Part shown: positions 1 to 8,495 of the stretch, piece after piece | Layout of the letters: every line of letters starts with the position of its first letter | How positions within the stretch are numbered: position 1 is the stretch's first letter | Origin: Arthrobacter crystallopoietes | GTDB taxonomy: Bacteria > Actinomycetota > Actinomycetes > Actinomycetales > Micrococcaceae | Length of the DNA: 64,000 bases | Direction of reading: 5' to 3' | Assembly (NCBI RefSeq): GCF_002849715.1 | Contig: NZ_CP018863.1 | Coordinates: 2,542,001 to 2,606,000, forward strand | The notes under the pieces: generated by a model | What the model was told of the DNA's origin: nothing | What the model saw: only the letters and a program-made list of their open reading frames with translations | Database searches by the model: none | Program-made: the position numbers and the translations under genes

Positions 1-45
1 ACTCGACCTGCCTCTATTGCAACGGTCCAGAGACGGACTAAGCGC

Positions 46-1455
46 CTACTCATTGACCGGTCCGGCCTCTGCCGGAAGGTTGCGGATGCCCCACGCCGAG
101 ACGAGGCCTCCGGCGATGGCGAGGATGGCGACGACCGCGAGTACCCGGCGGAAGCCGTCGTCGTCGAGCACGGCCCCGAGAATGACGCCGGCGAATGCCA
201 CGGCGATCAGCCCGGCGATGCGTGAGACTGCGTTGTTGATGGCGGATCCGATTCCGCTCTCGCCAGGACCGACAGCGGAGAGGATGGCGGAGGTCAGCGG
301 GGCGACCGTGATGGCAAGGCCCAGCCCGCAGACGAGTAGACCTGGCAGCAGCTGTGTCCAGAAGTCCACCGGGATTCGCACGGCCGTCATCATCAAGTAA
401 CCGGCACCGATCACCAGCGGACCCACCGCCATAAAGATACGCGGGCCGAACCTCCCCGCCAGACCACCGAAGGTGCCGGATAACAGCAGCATCAAAATTG
501 CAACGGGGATGGTAGCCAGCCCGGCTTCGGTTGCGGAGAACCCGGCGACCTGCTGAAGGAACAGGACTACCACCAGCATGCCCAACGACAGCGCGGCGTA
601 GATGAGCGCTGTGGCGATGTTGCCGATCCCGAAGTTGCGCATCCGGAACAACCGCAGCGGCATCATCGGATGAGCGGTGCGGTTTTCCCACCAGAGGAAG
701 AGTGCGAAGGACACCACCCCCAAGGCCAAGGAAACTGCGACGCCGGGATGGCTCCAGCCAAGCCGTTGCTGCTCGATCAGCGCAAAGACCGTTCCGCCCA
801 AGCCGACCGCGGCCAGCACAGCGCCAACCACATCCAGCGGCGGCCGGCCTTGCACGGAAGTCTCTAGCTTGAGCCGCCCGAGAATTACCAGGGTGACGGC
901 AATGGGGAGCACGTTGATGGCAAAGATCCAGCGCCAGTTAAACAGGTCGACCAGAAGCCCGCCGAGCAATGGTCCCGCAATGGCGGAGGTACCTGTCCAG
1001 CCGGCCCATAAACCGATGGCCCTGCCCTGGGCTGCATCCCTGTAGGAGGACATGATCAGCGCCAGCGAGCTCGGCACAAGCAATGCGCCGCCGATACCCT
1101 GGACGGCACGCGCTGCAATCAGCACGCCGCCGGCCGGCGCCAGCGCGCAGGCCAGGGACGCCAAGCCGAACAGGACCAGGCCCAGCCGGAGTATGCGGAC
1201 CCTGCCGAACCCGTCGGACAGGGAGCCGGCAATGAGGATGAGGGCGCCGAGAGTCAGAAGGTAGGCATCGACAACCCACTGCTGCAGCGCCAGTCCACCG
1301 CCCAGATCATCGGTCATCGCGGGCAGCGCGACGTTGATAATCGCACCGTCGAGGAACGCCACGAACGAGGCCAGGATCGCGACCCACAGCACCGGGCGGA
1401 GCGCAGGATCGAGGCGGACCGCTGCCTTGCGCTCCGTGCGAGAACGCTTGTTCAT
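46..1455 (-). CDS. MFS transporter, DHA2 (EmrB/QacA) drug-exporter type
   Basis: Predicted 469-residue proton-coupled exporter of the inner membrane. Hydrophobic segments run almost the whole length, as in the 14-helix DHA2 branch, whose members are usually 450-520 residues. Visible family marks are the first-helix motif LDGAIINVALP (about residues 35-45), the loop-2/3 signature SLSDGFGRVRI (78-88) and the FNWRWIFAINV stretch near residue 170. The chosen ATG at 1455 has an upstream purine-rich stretch (GGAAGCGAGG) and removes an 18-residue Gly/Ser/Arg-rich extension that does not look like coding sequence. Transported compound cannot be told. It lies downstream of, and on the same strand as, a second MFS gene (132-base gap). 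Confidence 0.85.
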   Translation of the reverse strand: MNKRSRTERKAAVRLDPALRPVLWVAILASFVAFLDGAIINVALPAMTDDLGGGLALQQWVVDAYLLTLGALILIAGSLSDGFGRVRILRLGLVLFGLASLACALAPAGGVLIAARAVQGIGGALLVPSSLALIMSSYRDAAQGRAIGLWAGWTGTSAIAGPLLGGLLVDLFNWRWIFAINVLPIAVTLVILGRLKLETSVQGRPPLDVVGAVLAAVGLGGTVFALIEQQRLGWSHPGVAVSLALGVVSFALFLWWENRTAHPMMPLRLFRMRNFGIGNIATALIYAALSLGMLVVVLFLQQVAGFSATEAGLATIPVAILMLLLSGTFGGLAGRFGPRIFMAVGPLVIGAGYLMMTAVRIPVDFWTQLLPGLLVCGLGLAITVAPLTSAILSAVGPGESGIGSAINNAVSRIAGLIAVAFAGVILGAVLDDDGFRRVLAVVAILAIAGGLVSAWGIRNLPAEAGPVNE

Positions 1456-1587
1456 TCCTGCCTCGCTTCCGGATCGGCTACCGAAGCCGCCGCCGGGATG
1501 CCGCGGCAAAGCGTTGCTCCAACTCTAGCGAGGATTCACGACGACGACGGCGTACAGGTCTGCGTTATGGACCACGCCTGGCCAAGC

Positions 1588-2898
1588 TTAGTTACTTTGG
1601 CAGGCATCACGTTCTGGTCCATGCACGAGCTCGTGATTGGGCGTATCTGCTGCCGGACGAGGCGTTTCGGTAGGGGCGGAAAGCTCCCTTTCAAGCCGAT
1701 GCGCCACAAGGGCGGCACCTGCCCCCATTGCTGCGAGAACCGCGGCGGAAGTCCAGGCGATGGTGGGGCCGAAGCCGGCGAACACGATGCCAAATGCCAG
1801 CGGACCAAGGGACCCGCCAATGTAGGTCCCGCTTTGGGCGATGCCTGTTGCGCGGGCCGTGAAGGGGTGGGAGCGGTGCGAGACGACATAGTGCACGAGT
1901 CCGTTCCATCCCCAGCCAAAGCCGAAGGCAAGGATGCAACCGGCCGCGAACGCGATTTGGTTTCCCGAAGCGATGGCAAGCAATCCCGCGCATCCTATGG
2001 ACAGCATGATGGCGACGGTCCCCATCGAGCCGCCGATTCCCCTATCCGCTGCCATGCCGAACAACGGTCGCGTCAGACATCCCGTCGCGCTGCCCACGCC
2101 GAGCAGGAGTCCTGCCGTTGCGACGTCGAAACCTGCTTGGGTCGCGGAGATGACGGTGAAGGCGCCCAGGGCGTTTGCTTGGGCCGAGCCCATGGCGGCG
2201 GCGATGGCGGTGACAATCAGGAAGGACTTTAGCTTACGGGGAAGCGGACCTGATGCCGATCCCGTCAGCCGCCGCGGGTTACCCGCGGCCGAAACAGCCT
2301 GCCGTTTTCCGGGTACAAGGCCGATCAGTACGGGCACCAGCAGGAGTGCGAAGGCGGCTCCGATGGTGAAAGTCCATTTCCAGCCGACCGTTAGTGCGAG
2401 GACGGGAACGGACAAGCCAGCAATCATGGTCGCTGCCGGAACGGCTGCCTGTTTGAGGCCGAAGGCGAAGGCGCGGTTCCTGACGGCAACCTGGTCAACA
2501 ATCAGTCCGTTGGACGGCGGATGCCCGAGGGCATTCGCTACGCCGCCCACTGCGAGCCAGACGAACAGCCAAGCCCAATGCGGGGTCGCGAAGGCGATGC
2601 CTGAGAGCGCGGCAAGTCCGCCGACCACGGCCACGAGCATGCCTTTCCGCGCCCCGAGCCGTTGCGCCACACGGCCGGCCGCCGGGGACAACAGGGCGGA
2701 TACAGCCCAGAAGACGGCGACGCCGGCACCAAGTATCGCCGTGCTCATGCCCAGATCGTCTTCCAGCTGCACAGCCAGTCCGCCCACGAGGAACACGGGA
2801 AGCACAGCAACAATGGTGGTGGAAGCAGCCATCACGGTGGCCAAGCGTCCCGGGTGCCGGCGCGGCGAGGGCATTGGGAGCCCGTGTTCCTTGCCCAT
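1588..2898 (-). CDS. MFS transporter
   Basis: Predicted 436-residue, 12-helix major facilitator permease of the inner membrane. Hydrophobic helices are regularly spaced and the loop AAGRVAQRLGARKGML (around residues 73-88) is the usual MFS motif A. The start ATG at 2898 is preceded by AGGAAG six bases upstream, a good ribosome binding site. Resembles the YbfB/NNP-like MFS permeases seen beside organic-acid catabolism genes, but the substrate is not readable. It lies 109 bases downstream of the MatC-like carrier on the same strand and could be read through from it, so an organic-acid role is possible. Confidence 0.8.
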   Translation of the reverse strand: MGKEHGLPMPSPRRHPGRLATVMAASTTIVAVLPVFLVGGLAVQLEDDLGMSTAILGAGVAVFWAVSALLSPAAGRVAQRLGARKGMLVAVVGGLAALSGIAFATPHWAWLFVWLAVGGVANALGHPPSNGLIVDQVAVRNRAFAFGLKQAAVPAATMIAGLSVPVLALTVGWKWTFTIGAAFALLLVPVLIGLVPGKRQAVSAAGNPRRLTGSASGPLPRKLKSFLIVTAIAAAMGSAQANALGAFTVISATQAGFDVATAGLLLGVGSATGCLTRPLFGMAADRGIGGSMGTVAIMLSIGCAGLLAIASGNQIAFAAGCILAFGFGWGWNGLVHYVVSHRSHPFTARATGIAQSGTYIGGSLGPLAFGIVFAGFGPTIAWTSAAVLAAMGAGAALVAHRLERELSAPTETPRPAADTPNHELVHGPERDACQSN

Positions 2899-3007
2899 TT
2901 GTTCTTCCTGTTTAGGGGTGCAGATGACAGCCCGATCTCCGGGTCAGGCTGGTTCGGAACCTCACCCGGAGAAGACCTCGCGGACGAAGGCTCGGCATTT
3001 CGCCGCC

Positions 3008-4369
3008 CTAGAGCCAGCCTGGAACGAGTACGGTGAGCCAGGCCAGACCCGGCCCGACGGCGACGACGATTCCGGCGTAGACGAGCATCTGGCGGTAGAA
3101 CTTGTCCCGGTCCTGGTCATCGACGTTGGCCAGGACGAGGGCGCCGTTGGTTGAGAAGGGGCTGACGTCCACCACGGTGGCTGCGATTGCAAGGGCTACG
3201 ACAAAGCCAATCGGCTCGATGGCCCCGGACTGGAGGAACGGTACCGCAAGCGCAATAGCGACGCCGATGATGCCGACCGAGGATGCCATGGCGGAGGTGA
3301 TGCCCGCCAGGTAGCAAAGCAGGAGAGCCGCGACGAGTGGAATGCCGATGGCAGCGATGCCGTTGCTCACGAACTCGATGGTGCCGGCAGTCTGGAGGAC
3401 ATTGACGTATGTGAGGACGCCGGCCACGAGGATCACCGTGGACCAGCTCACCTTATTCATGGCGTCCTTGGCGGCCTTGGGGGAGAATACGGCCAGGACG
3501 GAGGCGATGCTGAGCGACAGAATGCCGACGTCGATTCCGAATACAGCCGTACCGAGAGCGAGGGCAGCAAGGCCCACGAGAGTCAGCTTCTGGTACGGAG
3601 TTGCTTTCGGCGCGACGGACGAGGGAGCCGGTGCCGGCGCGGTCGGCTTGGTCAGGACGGCGGTGCCGCCCGTGGCGACACCGGTTCCACCGGTTGAGGG
3701 CGCAGGTGAGGCCGAGGATCGGCCGGCAGCAGTTCCTCCGACAACTTCCCCGTCTGCAGAAACCCGCAGCCCCCTGAGTTTGCGTCCGCCCATGGTCAGG
3801 TAGACAACAGCGCCGATCAGGGTGTTGAAGACCAGCGGGACAAGGAAGAGCGCGATGGGGCTGACGGGCAGCCCTTCCTTCTCGAGGTAACCGTTGATGA
3901 AGGCGCCGTAGACGCTGATGGGGGAAAAGGCCCCGGCCAGCGCGCCGTGGACCACCATCATGCCCATCATGAGCTGGTTGATCTTGTACCGGCGGGCAAA
4001 GGGAATAGCGAGAGGAGCAACGACCGCCACCGCGAAGAGCGCACCGACGGAGATCAGGACGGCGGAGAGGGCGAAGAAAATCCATGGGGCTGCGGCGACT
4101 TTGCCGCGAACCGCACGCATGCTCCACTGCACCAGCAGGTCGATACTGCCGTTCTGCTGGGCGAAGCCGAAGAGGAAGGTCAGCCCCATCAGGACGAGGA
4201 AGAGCTCCCCGGGGAAGCCTGCAACGACGTCGTCCGTTGTCATCCCGACGAGGGGGACGCCGACGGCGAAGGCAGCGACGAAAGCCAGCACGCCCATGTT
4301 GACCGAGCGGACGGTGGCCACCAGGAACAGGAGGGCCAGGACAATGATCGAGACAATTTCAGGAGTCAT
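3008..4369 (-). CDS. MatC-like C4-dicarboxylate/malonate carrier (SLC13-type permease)
   Basis: Predicted 453-residue inner-membrane carrier. The N-terminal part (SVNMGVLAFVAAFAVG and on) matches the MatC N-terminal domain of dicarboxylate/malonate carriers, and the C-terminal half has the ion-transporter-like sequence VVDVSPFSTNGALVLAN. Two hydrophobic halves are split by an Ala/Pro/Thr/Gly-rich hydrophilic linker near residues 225-270. The start at 4369 (MTPEIVS) is chosen because the upstream 49 codons read as promoter DNA and contain an operator-like palindrome. A paralogue with the same layout lies at 7049-8425. It is divergent from the GntR gene at 4510, its likely regulator. Substrate is inferred: a C4 dicarboxylate. 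Confidence 0.8.
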   Translation of the reverse strand: MTPEIVSIIVLALLFLVATVRSVNMGVLAFVAAFAVGVPLVGMTTDDVVAGFPGELFLVLMGLTFLFGFAQQNGSIDLLVQWSMRAVRGKVAAAPWIFFALSAVLISVGALFAVAVVAPLAIPFARRYKINQLMMGMMVVHGALAGAFSPISVYGAFINGYLEKEGLPVSPIALFLVPLVFNTLIGAVVYLTMGGRKLRGLRVSADGEVVGGTAAGRSSASPAPSTGGTGVATGGTAVLTKPTAPAPAPSSVAPKATPYQKLTLVGLAALALGTAVFGIDVGILSLSIASVLAVFSPKAAKDAMNKVSWSTVILVAGVLTYVNVLQTAGTIEFVSNGIAAIGIPLVAALLLCYLAGITSAMASSVGIIGVAIALAVPFLQSGAIEPIGFVVALAIAATVVDVSPFSTNGALVLANVDDQDRDKFYRQMLVYAGIVVAVGPGLAWLTVLVPGWL

Positions 4370-4398
4370 AGTTTTCCCTTGAAAGAGCGGGATGTGAA

Positions 4399-4419
4399 AT
4401 TGCATACATTGCATGCAAT
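4399..4419. promoter_or_regulatory. Likely GntR (FCD) operator
   Basis: The sequence ATTGCATGCAAT at 4408-4419 is a perfect 12-base palindrome, and its half ATTGCAT is repeated directly at 4399-4405. It sits in the 140-base space between the divergent MatC-like gene (start 4369) and the FCD-type GntR gene (start 4510), 30-50 bases before the carrier start. FCD regulators such as VanR/LldR types bind short palindromes of this kind, so this is the probable site for autoregulation and for control of the carrier. Confidence 0.6.
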
Positions 4420-4509
4420 CCGGACAACCGTAGCATAAGATGTGATGCAGGACATAGCGCCTGCTGTTCGTCTGCGGCGGGGTACTAGCAGCTAGAGGAG
4501 ATTCGGCCA

Positions 4510-5175
4510 GTGGCAACCACGACCAATGAAGGCGCGGTGGAGTTCATCCGCTCCGCCATCCTGCGGGGTGTTTATGCACCAGGGGAACGGCTGAAGGAAT
4601 TCGAAATCGCAGAGCGGACAGGCACCAGCCGCACGCCGGTACGCGAGGCATTCCGGGTGCTGGAAGCCGAAGGCCTGATTGAACTGCTGCCGGGCAGGGG
4701 GGCAAGAGTCCGGGTCTACAGTGCCGAAGATGTTGCCATCATCCACGAAATCCGCAGCGTTCTGGAAGGAAAGGTCGCGAAGCGTGCCGTAATGCATGTT
4801 TCCAACAGTCACCTCGTGGCCCTCGAAGCCAGCTGCGACCGATTGGAAGCACTTCCCGCCGGTGCTGTCGCGGAATGCGACGAGGAAAACCAGTTCTTCC
4901 ACGGGCTCATCTTCGATGTGGTGGGCAATGACCGCCTGACGCACATCGCCCGGCGCCAGCTAGAGGTGCCGCTGCCTTACAAGCAGGGCTACTGGGGCTC
5001 CGAAGAGGTGAAGCAGTCTTCCGTCACGGCCCATCGCGAGGTCTGTGCGGCACTTCGTGCCGGAGACGGCGACGCTGCCGAGGACGCCATGCGCCGGCAT
5101 GTGCTCGCCGCCGGCGCCGGGTTGACGCAGGATAGCTCGAGCCCGGCGTCGGCCTTGGCGGCATCCGCCCGCTGA
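4510..5175 (+). CDS. GntR-family transcriptional regulator (FCD subfamily)
   Basis: Predicted 221-residue DNA-binding regulator. Residues about 8-70 form the winged helix, with the typical GERLKEFEIAERTGTSRTPVREAFRVLEAEGLI pattern (read in pieces around residues 22-55), and residues 80-205 are the helical FCD ligand domain, which in this family binds carboxylic acids and often a metal. Translation starts at GTG 4510, nine bases after AGAGGAG. It is divergent from the MatC-like carrier and faces the palindrome ATTGCATGCAAT, so it most likely controls that carrier in response to a dicarboxylate. The gene is convergent with the IclR gene that follows. Confidence 0.85.
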   Translation: MATTTNEGAVEFIRSAILRGVYAPGERLKEFEIAERTGTSRTPVREAFRVLEAEGLIELLPGRGARVRVYSAEDVAIIHEIRSVLEGKVAKRAVMHVSNSHLVALEASCDRLEALPAGAVAECDEENQFFHGLIFDVVGNDRLTHIARRQLEVPLPYKQGYWGSEEVKQSSVTAHREVCAALRAGDGDAAEDAMRRHVLAAGAGLTQDSSSPASALAASAR

Positions 5176-5209
5176 CCAGCTGACTCCGCTTGCAGGCCAG
5201 GAGCCGCCA

Positions 5210-5229
5210 CCCTGCCGAAGAGGGCAGGG
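5210..5229. terminator. Hairpin between convergent genes
   Basis: CCCTGCC (5210-5216) pairs perfectly with GGCAGGG (5223-5229) across a six-base loop, followed on the plus strand by a T-rich CGTTCTGTTTCC. It lies between the convergent GntR (ends 5175) and IclR (ends 5244) genes and could end transcription from either side. Confidence 0.55.
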
Positions 5230-5243
5230 CCGTTCTGTTTCCT

Positions 5244-6029
5244 TCAGGCGGGCTTCGGGTCGTAACCGAGGGCGTGGCTCGCAGCCTCTGCGGCCTTCGC
5301 TACCACCGGGCCTAGCCGCTCGACATCGCCGGGCCCGACCCGCTGCGTTGGGAAGCCTAGCCCCAGCGCCCCGGCCAGGTGCCCTGTGTGGTCGAAAACG
5401 GGTGCGCTGATTGAACCCACGTCGTCGTGGCGTTCGCCGAATGCTGCGGCGTAGCCTCGTTCACGTGTTTCCCGGCTCTGGCTGTCCAGTTTGTCGAGGC
5501 TGTCGGGGGTTGCCGATGTGAACTTGGCCAGCTCCGACCCAGTGATCGCGTCACGGGCTTCGGGATCATAGGCCAGGAAAACCTTCCCCGGGGCTCCGGC
5601 GTGAATCGGCATGACCTGGCCGACGAGGAACGGGCGCATCACCACATGGCGTGTCTCGGCCACTGCAACGATGGTGCGGAAGGCGCCGTCTCGGACGTAG
5701 AAGCAGGCGCTTTCCCCGGTTTCGTCACGGAGCTGCTGGAGTATGGGTTTGACCAGGCGAACGACGTCGAGCCCCAAGGTTCCGGGCGTTGCCCACCTCA
5801 CCAGGCCGATCCCGATCCGATATCTGTCGCCGTCTCGATCGAGGAATCCCTCGCGCACCATGTTCTGGACGAGCCGCTGGCAGGTGCTCGACGGCAGGCC
5901 CGTCTTGCGGATGATCTCCTGCAGTGTGGGTTCCGGTGCCTCGATGGAGAAGCAGTTCAGAATCTCCGTCACTTTGTGGAGCACCAGAATCGGCGCCGAT
6001 CCCTTGTTGCTGTCCGCTGTCACGCTCAT
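5244..6029 (-). CDS. IclR-family transcriptional regulator
   Basis: Predicted 261-residue regulator. An N-terminal winged helix (about residues 15-80, with LQEIIRKTGLPSSTCQRLV as recognition region) precedes the IclR effector domain, recognised by GAPGKVFLAY near residue 145 and the GERHDDVGSISAPVFD stretch near residue 200. IclR proteins usually sense aromatic or organic acids. The ATG at 6029 has AAGGGA just upstream. It is divergent from the maleate isomerase operon beginning at 6218, which it probably activates or represses; a spaced palindrome (6172-6184) lies in the shared promoter region. Confidence 0.88.
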   Translation of the reverse strand: MSVTADSNKGSAPILVLHKVTEILNCFSIEAPEPTLQEIIRKTGLPSSTCQRLVQNMVREGFLDRDGDRYRIGIGLVRWATPGTLGLDVVRLVKPILQQLRDETGESACFYVRDGAFRTIVAVAETRHVVMRPFLVGQVMPIHAGAPGKVFLAYDPEARDAITGSELAKFTSATPDSLDKLDSQSRETRERGYAAAFGERHDDVGSISAPVFDHTGHLAGALGLGFPTQRVGPGDVERLGPVVAKAAEAASHALGYDPKPA

Positions 6030-6121
6030 GTCCCTTGCCCTGCACAGTTCTCTGCCAAATGCTGGCCATCTTATCGCTCACAGTGCAAGTGATTCTTCGA
6101 GCCCAGGTCGGCTGCGATGAA

Positions 6122-6137
6122 TGTGACCCAGTTGACA
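6122..6137 (+). promoter_or_regulatory. Putative CRP/GlxR-like box overlapping a -35 element
   Basis: TGTGA-N6-TGACA (6122-6137) matches nine of ten arm positions of the CRP/GlxR consensus TGTGA-N6-TCACA. Its right arm overlaps TTGACA (6132-6137), a perfect -35 hexamer, with CATCAT (6156-6161) as a possible weak -10 after an 18-base spacer. This would place the promoter of the maleate isomerase operon about 50 bases before its GTG start. Confidence 0.4.
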
Positions 6138-6171
6138 TCTCTACCGATGAACCCGCATCATGGTTTCCGAT

Positions 6172-6184
6172 CCCACGAAGTGGG
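6172..6184. promoter_or_regulatory. Possible IclR operator before maleate isomerase
   Basis: CCCAC-GAA-GTGGG is an inverted repeat with a three-base centre. Imperfect TTTC/GAAA arms further out (about 6164-6199) make a longer dyad of the kind bound by IclR proteins. It is located just after the candidate promoter and about 35 bases before the GTG start of the isomerase gene. Confidence 0.45.
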
Positions 6185-6217
6185 TTTTCTGAAAGTACTA
6201 GCAGCGTGGAGAAACCT

Positions 6218-7036
6218 GTGAGCACCCCTGACATCGCTTGTGAAGCCGTTCCCGCCCCGAAGCAAAGCGGCCTGTCCCGCATCGGACTCATCGTTCCCAG
6301 CTCCAACACCACCATGGAGACCGAACTGCCCGAACTGTTCCGCCGGCAGACCGAAGCCACCGGCCACAAATACACGTTCCACTCCGCCCGTGCCGGCATG
6401 AAGAACGTGAACAAGGAAGAACTGCTGGCCATGGTGGGCAAGGCTGCGGATTGCGCCGCGGCTGTCTCCGACGCCGACGTGGATGCCATTGCCTACGCCT
6501 GTCTGGTTGCCGTGATGGCGCAGGGCACGAACGCCCATGTCGGTTCCGAAGCGACCATCGCCCAGGCGGCAGAGGACAACGGGCACCCGGCAGCAGTCAC
6601 CAGCAGCGCCGGCGCACTGGTCCGCACTCTGCAGGAGATGGGCGTTGAAAAAGTCGCCATGGTCACGCCCTACATGAAGCCGCTGACCCAGATGGTCCGC
6701 GAGTACATCGAGGGCGCAGGCATTACCGTTCTCGACGCCGTCAGCCTCGAGGTCGCCGACAACCTCGCCGTCGGTTGCCTGGATCCGCAGAACCTGCCGG
6801 AGATCGCACGGAACCTGAAGCGCGACGGCGCCGACGCGATTGTGCTGTCTGCCTGCGTGCAGATGCCGTCACTGCCGGCCGTGCAGGCCGTCGAAGACGA
6901 GCTCGGACTGCCGGTCATCACCGCCGCGACGGCGACCGCCTACGAGATTCTCAAGTCACTGGGCCACGCGCCCGCCATCACCGGTGCCGGCAGCCTGCTG
7001 TCAGGTGCAGGTGTCAAAGTCCCCGCACAGATCTAA
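6218..7036 (+). CDS. maiA: Maleate cis-trans isomerase
   Basis: Predicted 272-residue cytoplasmic enzyme converting maleate to fumarate without a cofactor, in the Asp/Glu racemase/arylmalonate decarboxylase superfamily. The two catalytic cysteines of the family are present in their typical settings: C95 in YACLVAVM and C213 in LSACVQMPSLP. The N-terminal GLIVPSSNTTMETE block (residues 23-36) and the middle VTPYMKPL (149-156) also match the known Nocardia enzyme, whose length is about 250 residues. The GTG at 6218 is chosen because GGAGA precedes it by five bases; the open frame extends 98 codons further up but runs through the promoter region. Only 12 bases separate it from the carrier gene, so they form an operon. 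Confidence 0.88.
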   Translation: MSTPDIACEAVPAPKQSGLSRIGLIVPSSNTTMETELPELFRRQTEATGHKYTFHSARAGMKNVNKEELLAMVGKAADCAAAVSDADVDAIAYACLVAVMAQGTNAHVGSEATIAQAAEDNGHPAAVTSSAGALVRTLQEMGVEKVAMVTPYMKPLTQMVREYIEGAGITVLDAVSLEVADNLAVGCLDPQNLPEIARNLKRDGADAIVLSACVQMPSLPAVQAVEDELGLPVITAATATAYEILKSLGHAPAITGAGSLLSGAGVKVPAQI

Positions 7037-7048
7037 ACGGTATCCGCC

Positions 7049-8425
7049 ATGTCATTGTCACTCATTGCATTCGCCGTCCTCATCGGCGCATTTGCCATCG
7101 GCTCCTTCACCCGCATCAACGCCGGTCTCATCGCGACCGTTGCCGCCTTCGGCGTCGGTACGCTGGTGGCGGGCCTGTCGGTCAAGGACGTCATCGCGCA
7201 GTTCCCCGCGGGGCTCTTCTTTATCCTGGTCGGGGCAACACTGCTCTTCGCGATCGTCCGGATCAATGGAACCATCGACCTGCTGGCCTATTGGGCAGAG
7301 TTGCTCGCCGGAAACAGAAGGTTCCTGGTCCCGGTCCTGATGTTCCTGCTGACCGCCGCCCTGGCATCAGCGGGTGCATTTACCCCGGCGGCCATCGCCA
7401 TCGTTGCTCCGGTGGGGCTGGCGCTCGGGTCCAGGTTCGGCATCAGCACCCTGTCGATGGGTCTTGTTATTGTCCAGGGCGCCAACGCCGGTGCCTTTTC
7501 GCCGGTGAATCCCTTCGGCGTTCTCGGCAACGTCATGCTCGACGACGCCGGCGCCGCAGAGGATTCGCTCAAACTCTACGTGTACTGCTTCCTGTTCAAC
7601 GCGGTACTGGCAGTCATCGCGTATCTGCTGATCGAAAGGATCATGAAGAAGCGCGCTGCCCGGGCGGGAGACTCCGGATCGGAAACAAGCCTGACCCCTG
7701 CACCCGGGGATGCCGGGTCGACTGGAGGTGCACTCCCGTCCGGATCGGGTACCGGAACTGCTGTCTTGACGGCACCGGCACCCACCGGCGTTGTGACCCC
7801 TGCAGCCGGACGTCCTGAAAAAGTTGCTGCAACGCCTATCCGGATCCTGACGCTGGCCGGAATCGGCGCACTGCTGGTCCTGACCACCGTCTTCGGGCTC
7901 GACGTCGGCGTAGCTTCCCTGGTTGTCGCCCTGGCCCTGATCGTTGTCAATCCCGGCGTACAGAAGCCCGCCGTCGAGAGTATGCCCTGGTCGGCCATCA
8001 TCCTGGTCACGGGCATCGTGACCTACGTGGGTATGCTGGAGGAAATGGGCGCCTTGGAAGAGCTCCAGGCAGGAATCGCCGGCCTGGGCAACAGCAGCGT
8101 TGCTGCCCTGATTACCAGCTACGTGGTCGGCATCGTCTCGGCGTTCGCTTCAACCACCGGCACACTGGGAGTCATCAGTCCCATCGTTACTCCTATCGCA
8201 CTTGATCCGATGCTTACGCCCATCGGTGTTGTCACCGCAATTGCGATCAGCTCCTCGGTGGTGGATGTGAGCCCGATGTCCACCAGCGGTGCATTGCTTA
8301 TGGCTAGTGCCCAGCCGAAGGACGAGCGCATGTTCTTCCGCGCACTGCTGCTGTGGGCCATCGCCATGATCGTGGTCGTGCCACTGCTGGTGTGGTTCAT
8401 CTTCGTCCAGCTCGGCATCGGTTAG
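7049..8425 (+). CDS. MatC-like dicarboxylate carrier, probably for maleate
   Basis: Predicted 458-residue inner-membrane carrier, paralogous to the one at 3008-4369: same MatC N-terminal domain (FTRINAGLIATVAAFGVGT), same Ala/Thr/Pro/Gly-rich central linker (about residues 208-262), same C-terminal SSVVDVSPMSTSGALLMAS. It follows the maleate isomerase by 12 bases with no strong ribosome binding site of its own, which suggests translational coupling. The context implies uptake of maleate or a related C4 diacid; the assignment of substrate is inference. A strong bidirectional hairpin follows the stop codon. Confidence 0.82.
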   Translation: MSLSLIAFAVLIGAFAIGSFTRINAGLIATVAAFGVGTLVAGLSVKDVIAQFPAGLFFILVGATLLFAIVRINGTIDLLAYWAELLAGNRRFLVPVLMFLLTAALASAGAFTPAAIAIVAPVGLALGSRFGISTLSMGLVIVQGANAGAFSPVNPFGVLGNVMLDDAGAAEDSLKLYVYCFLFNAVLAVIAYLLIERIMKKRAARAGDSGSETSLTPAPGDAGSTGGALPSGSGTGTAVLTAPAPTGVVTPAAGRPEKVAATPIRILTLAGIGALLVLTTVFGLDVGVASLVVALALIVVNPGVQKPAVESMPWSAIILVTGIVTYVGMLEEMGALEELQAGIAGLGNSSVAALITSYVVGIVSAFASTTGTLGVISPIVTPIALDPMLTPIGVVTAIAISSSVVDVSPMSTSGALLMASAQPKDERMFFRALLLWAIAMIVVVPLLVWFIFVQLGIG

Positions 8426-8445
8426 GCCGTATAAGAAGCCGCATA

Positions 8446-8484
8446 AAAAGGGGAGGGCGTCCGGATCAGACCCGGACGCCCTTT
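8446..8484. terminator. Bidirectional rho-independent terminator
   Basis: GGGCGTCCGG (8455-8464) and CCGGACGCCC (8472-8481) form a perfect 10-base stem with a seven-base loop, preceded by AAAAAGGGGA and followed by TTTC. It lies between the convergent carrier gene (ends 8425) and the flavin reductase-like gene (ends 8496), so it can stop both transcripts. Confidence 0.85.
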
Positions 8485-8495
8485 CGCCGTCGTTC

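Noticed and set aside
1539..1552. GAC/GTC trinucleotide tracts (also near 28373, 34700, 47991, 57061) as a possible repeat element
   Set aside because: They are short, irregularly placed and in part just Thr/Ala codons; such tracts are common in high-GC actinobacterial DNA.
1498..2232. Long open frames antisense to the MFS genes
   Set aside because: In GC-rich DNA the opposite strand of real genes stays open; these translations have biased Arg/Gly/His composition, no motifs and no ribosome binding site.
5924..6217. 98-codon N-terminal extension of maleate isomerase
   Set aside because: It overlaps the divergent IclR gene and the promoter elements; known enzymes begin at the IGLIVPSSN region, and GTG 6218 has a ribosome binding site.
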